In this document: piece after piece, positions 56,259 through 58,971 of the stretch
How positions within the stretch are numbered: the stretch's first letter is position 1
Layout of the letters: each line of letters opens with the position of its first letter
From: Candidatus Hodarchaeota archaeon
GTDB lineage: Archaea > Asgardarchaeota > Heimdallarchaeia > Hodarchaeales > Hodarchaeaceae
Length of the DNA stretch: 58,971 bases
Assembly: GCA_016840285.1 (NCBI GenBank)
Contig: JAEOSR010000107.1
Location: forward strand, 1-58,971
Direction of reading: 5' to 3'
Made by a program: the position numbers and the translations under genes
Notes under the pieces: generated by a model
The model's input: only the letters and a program-made list of their open reading frames with translations
What the model was told of the DNA's origin: nothing
Databases searched by the model: none

Positions 56259-57321
56259 AGCCTTCTCGCCTCTCCCTCGAGTTCTTCCCTATATGTATCC
56301 CAAAATTTCGGCTTTAGTTCCTACTTTTGATTGTGAGGGAACATATGGGGGAGGTACTACTTCCAGAGGGGAATCTGAAGTTGTTCCGCGAATTTTATCT
56401 CTTTTTAATAAATTCAACATTCATGGAACTTTTAATTTCGTTGGAAAAACGGCTGAGGAACACGAGGAGATTGTAAAGAAACTAGATAAGTTCAATAACG
56501 ATGTTTGGGGACATGGATATTCCCATATCTATCTAAACACCTCCGAAAAGGCCCAGAAAGAGGAAGTAAAACGAATAGCAGAAGTAATATCAAAAATAAC
56601 CAATAAACCTCTTGAAGGGTGGCGGTCTCCTTATGGAGTCGTCAATGCTAGGTTATATGAAATTCTCCAGCAGAATGGTATCAAATATGGATCAAATTGG
56701 GGGACATCAACTTGGGGATTCCTACCTTTCATACCTATTATTAACAATAAGAAATTTAACATCACTGAATTGCCCTTTGATGATTCTCATTTTGACGCGA
56801 TGGTTTTTCGAAAATTAAATCTTGACCTGGAAACTATTCTCAACCTGTACAAATCCAAGTTGCTTGCTCATATCAAGACACTAAGTATATTTACACCGCT
56901 TATCCACCCTGTGAATTTGGCCGAAGATGACCAACGAGAACAAATGTTTTTGGATTTCATTGATTTTGCTACCAAACAAAAGAATCTGTGGATTACTTCA
57001 TGTTCGCAAGTCCTTTCTCTATATAATGAACTCACGAATTTTGAAATAAACAAATTAAATTTCACTAAAAATGGAAATACTCATTCATTTAACCTAGAGG
57101 TAAAAAGAAAGAATAGAGAGCAAGTGAAAAATCAAGATACTGTAGCTAATTGCGTCAGTCTTATTTATAAAATCAGCCCTATCGAAAAGGTTGACTGTAG
57201 CTCAGAATATCAAATTATTCAGTTATCGAATCACGAAGATGTTCTTTGTATCCCCTTTGATCTCACAGAGACGCATTTTTCCATTAGGTTGACTATTCAA
57301 AGTGAAAGGGGGAATGAATAA
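56197..57321 (+). CDS. Polysaccharide deacetylase (NodB homology)
   Basis: The frame is open from TTG 56182. ATG 56197 is preferred because GGAGA at 56184-56188 is eight bases before it. It contains SALVPTFDCEGTYGGG (first acidic motif), HGYSH (metal-binding HxxxH-type), GWRSPYGV and a later LPFDDSHFD. Such enzymes remove N- or O-acetyl groups from glycans with a zinc ion. The N-terminus lacks a clear signal peptide. A ~90-residue tail follows the domain and is not recognised. It overlaps the GT4 gene and ends two bases before the acyltransferase gene. Confidence 0.82.
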   Translation: MVEFQMAKQLGTSLRRQVIAEAFSPLPRVLPYMYPKISALVPTFDCEGTYGGGTTSRGESEVVPRILSLFNKFNIHGTFNFVGKTAEEHEEIVKKLDKFNNDVWGHGYSHIYLNTSEKAQKEEVKRIAEVISKITNKPLEGWRSPYGVVNARLYEILQQNGIKYGSNWGTSTWGFLPFIPIINNKKFNITELPFDDSHFDAMVFRKLNLDLETILNLYKSKLLAHIKTLSIFTPLIHPVNLAEDDQREQMFLDFIDFATKQKNLWITSCSQVLSLYNELTNFEINKLNFTKNGNTHSFNLEVKRKNREQVKNQDTVANCVSLIYKISPIEKVDCSSEYQIIQLSNHEDVLCIPFDLTETHFSIRLTIQSERGNE

Positions 57322-57323
57322 TT

Positions 57324-57971
57324 TTGATATATGATCTACTGAAAGATAAATATGAAAAGATATTTCCAGAAGTGTTAACTCTTGGCCCTATTAAAACAAA
57401 AGGGAAGCGATCAACGATCAATGTTGCTCCTGGGGCAACCTTGGGTCATCCCTCAAAGGACTTTATGCAATTGTTTACAGGGATTCAGGACAAAGAGGAA
57501 CAAGAGAATCTTTTAAGAAGTCGTTCTCCTGTACTCATATCAGAGGAGGCTATAATAGGGCCTTACAGTATTCTCTATGAAGGGGTAAGGATAGAAGAAA
57601 ATGTCTTTTTAGAAGGAAGATGTATCATTCGGTGTCATTCGTCAATAGGAAATGGTAGTAGAATCTATTTTGGTGCTTACATCGGGAAAAATGTCAGAAT
57701 TAACAATAATTGCAAAATTGGCGGATTCATTTGTAATAGAGCATTAGTGGGAAATGGATCTGCGATATTAGGTTCTCTTATTCACGAATATTCATGTCCG
57801 AATCTTAAAAAAGAGGAACCATCTCCAAAAATTGGAACTAATGTTCTTATTGGAATGAATGCCTTGATAATTGGGGATGTCAAGGTTGGAGATAACGCAA
57901 AAGTGTCCGCAGGTGCTACTGTCTTGAAAGACGTTCCCCCTAGCCATTTAGTAATAGGTGTATGGAAATGA
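57324..57971 (+). CDS. Left-handed beta-helix acyl- or nucleotidyltransferase (hexapeptide repeats)
   Basis: This 215-residue protein consists mostly of hexapeptide repeats (EEAIIGPYSILYEGVRIEEN, GKNVRINNNCKIG, VLIGMNALIIGDVKVG), forming a trimeric beta-helix as in acetyltransferases and the GlmU C-domain. It starts at TTG 57324, two bases after the deacetylase. Its stop overlaps the next ATG. With the deacetylase next to it, N-acetylation of a sugar is a fair guess. Confidence 0.8.
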   Translation: MIYDLLKDKYEKIFPEVLTLGPIKTKGKRSTINVAPGATLGHPSKDFMQLFTGIQDKEEQENLLRSRSPVLISEEAIIGPYSILYEGVRIEENVFLEGRCIIRCHSSIGNGSRIYFGAYIGKNVRINNNCKIGGFICNRALVGNGSAILGSLIHEYSCPNLKKEEPSPKIGTNVLIGMNALIIGDVKVGDNAKVSAGATVLKDVPPSHLVIGVWK

Positions 57972-58855
57972 TGGAGGTAACAAATAAACGAAAATTACGT
58001 AATAGTTTACAAAATATCATCCTAATTTCTGGTCAAATTTATTTTCAAAATCAAGACCACCGTTATATGGCTGCTGGTGATGTGAAGTCCCTGTTATCTA
58101 TCTCTTTCACTCTGAGAGATCTTCTAGGAGTGGAAAAAGTCAATCATCGTTTTTCTAATGCCATTATTCCAGATCAAGATTTGAGACGCAATAATGTTGT
58201 TACTGTGGGAGGCCCTAAATTTAATTTTGTGACAAGAATCATGCTTGAGAAATATAATACCAATATTCCGAACTTTCCCATTGAATTCAATTCAAATAGA
58301 ATTATTATCAGCCGAATACACAATGGGAGACTTCTTATTGATGAAATAGAACGTAAGAAAAGTGGTAATGAAGTGATTCAAGACTTTGGTGTTCTTATCA
58401 GGGGGAGGAATCCTTTCAATCCCAACTATTCAGCGTGGCTTGTTACAGGTTCAGGAAATAACGGTGTTTTTGCTGCATCAGAACAATTCTCGCAACTTTC
58501 TGAACATCAACAGTTTTTCAATACGAAGGGGATGGATATTACAATCTCAGATGTGAGTTTTTATAAAGGCGAATATGTCAGTTCACAACCCATTCTTTAT
58601 GCGACCCATGACAAAAATTGGATCTTCCGACAGCTTAAACACCCCTTATCTACTACAGATGTTGTCGATGAGGAGTTCCAATATAAAGATGACAAGAAAT
58701 CTGAAAAAATTTTCTATAACCTCTCGATACCTCTTAGTAAAAAGGATAGTCATATCATAGACAAAATATCGCTGCAATATGGGTTGTCCTCTACTGAATA
58801 TTTACAAAAAACTATCGAGATCGAATTAGAACACCTAAAGAGGCATCTACTTTAA
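57962..58855 (+). CDS. Unrecognised soluble protein, 297 aa
   Basis: ATG codons at 57962, 57968 and 57971 are all in frame and overlap the acyltransferase end. The protein has no membrane helix. NNVVTVGGPKFNFVTRIM (~73-90), DFGVLIRGRNPFNPNYSAWL (~140-159) and VTGSGNNGVFAASEQFS suggest a Rossmann-like or nucleoside-hydrolase-like fold. I recall similar patterns in bacterial signalling proteins of unknown function but cannot name a family. The C-terminal 40 residues are a helix that could pair. Confidence 0.6.
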   Translation: MEMMEVTNKRKLRNSLQNIILISGQIYFQNQDHRYMAAGDVKSLLSISFTLRDLLGVEKVNHRFSNAIIPDQDLRRNNVVTVGGPKFNFVTRIMLEKYNTNIPNFPIEFNSNRIIISRIHNGRLLIDEIERKKSGNEVIQDFGVLIRGRNPFNPNYSAWLVTGSGNNGVFAASEQFSQLSEHQQFFNTKGMDITISDVSFYKGEYVSSQPILYATHDKNWIFRQLKHPLSTTDVVDEEFQYKDDKKSEKIFYNLSIPLSKKDSHIIDKISLQYGLSSTEYLQKTIEIELEHLKRHLL

Positions 58856-58919
58856 TTGACTAATATGTAACAACTTTATTTGACCTATATGTAACAATGA
58901 ATCAACAATTTGACATAAT
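58856..58919. repeat. Short direct repeats at the window end
   Basis: TTGACTAATATGTAACAA (58856-58873) and TTGACCTATATGTAACAA (58880-58897) match at 16 of 18 positions with a 24-base period. A third partial copy, TTGACATAAT, starts at 58910. They begin at the stop codon of the previous gene. Clusters of such repeats occur at the ends of IS21-like elements and at operators. No transposase is inside the window. Confidence 0.55.
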
Positions 58920-58971
58920 TGGATAGTCGATGCTGTCGTTTTTCGTTGGTTATATTAAGAAAATTATATAC

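Overview
The window reads as a piece of an Asgard archaeal chromosome, most like Heimdallarchaeia. This is inferred from gene content and was not tested by phylogeny. The DNA is AT-rich. Translation signals are archaeal: GAGGT or GGTGAT Shine-Dalgarno sequences and frequent TTG/GTG starts. Archaeal-type ferredoxin-linked enzymes (2-oxoacid:ferredoxin oxidoreductases, HdrA-MvhD) sit beside a eukaryote-like ubiquitin gene set and small longin-like proteins. No rRNA, tRNA or CRISPR array was seen.

Layout. 1-3133: acyl-CoA dehydrogenase tail, rubrerythrin, an MBL-rhodanese sulfur enzyme, a CCG-type Fe-S protein and a tiny membrane peptide. 3170-7864: glycosyltransferase cluster (DPM1-like GT2, DUF2064, egghead-like GT2, GT-C). 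7896-13537: two DoxX/DoxD-like proteins, two methyltransferases, a radical SAM/SPASM protein, a UbiA prenyltransferase and a DUF2231 protein. 13968-16330: cytochrome bd oxidase cydAB. 16536-19529: an FMN-dependent hydroxyacid dehydrogenase, a relic of a cystathionine gamma-synthase-type enzyme, and fumC. 19582-26811: the ubiquitin-like locus. 27011-34062: aconitase and 2-oxoglutarate:ferredoxin oxidoreductase with two CBS proteins. 34110-39586: redox and oxidative-stress cluster (TrxR-like FNR, longin-like/peroxiredoxin fusion and its paralog, rubredoxin, nitroreductase, rubrerythrin, DUF547). 40295-45011: a second 2-oxoacid oxidoreductase (delta, alpha, beta) joined to an HdrA-MvhD fusion. 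45202-53205: chemoreceptor, ferritin-like protein, LacZ-type beta-galactosidase and a second aconitase. 53682-58855: tandem methylglyoxal-synthase-domain protein, then a polysaccharide cluster (GT4, deacetylase, hexapeptide acyltransferase, unknown protein). The end carries short direct repeats that may mark a mobile-element border.

The standout is 19804-26811. Two ubiquitin-like precursors, a small unknown protein, a UBA3-like E1, an E2, an Rpn11-like JAMM peptidase, a membrane-anchored RING protein, a second membrane protein and a Lys/Pro-rich disordered protein lie in one direction. A two-domain ribbon-helix-helix-like protein is divergent from them. Both ubiquitin-like proteins end their beta-grasp fold in STAG rather than Gly-Gly. 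One is already mature and the other carries an FDY tail for the peptidase to remove. A short motif, hydrophobic-x-x-K-[TIV]-P, recurs in both ubiquitin tails, the regulator-like protein and six times in the disordered protein, suggesting a shared docking or modification site.

Metabolically, aconitases, fumarase, ferredoxin-dependent oxoacid oxidoreductases and cytochrome bd point to an oxidative or bifunctional TCA cycle in an oxygen-tolerant organism. Rubrerythrins, rubredoxin and peroxiredoxin would supply peroxide and oxygen defence. Three gene relics (13492-13689, 17681-18031, 34110-34280) show ongoing gene loss.
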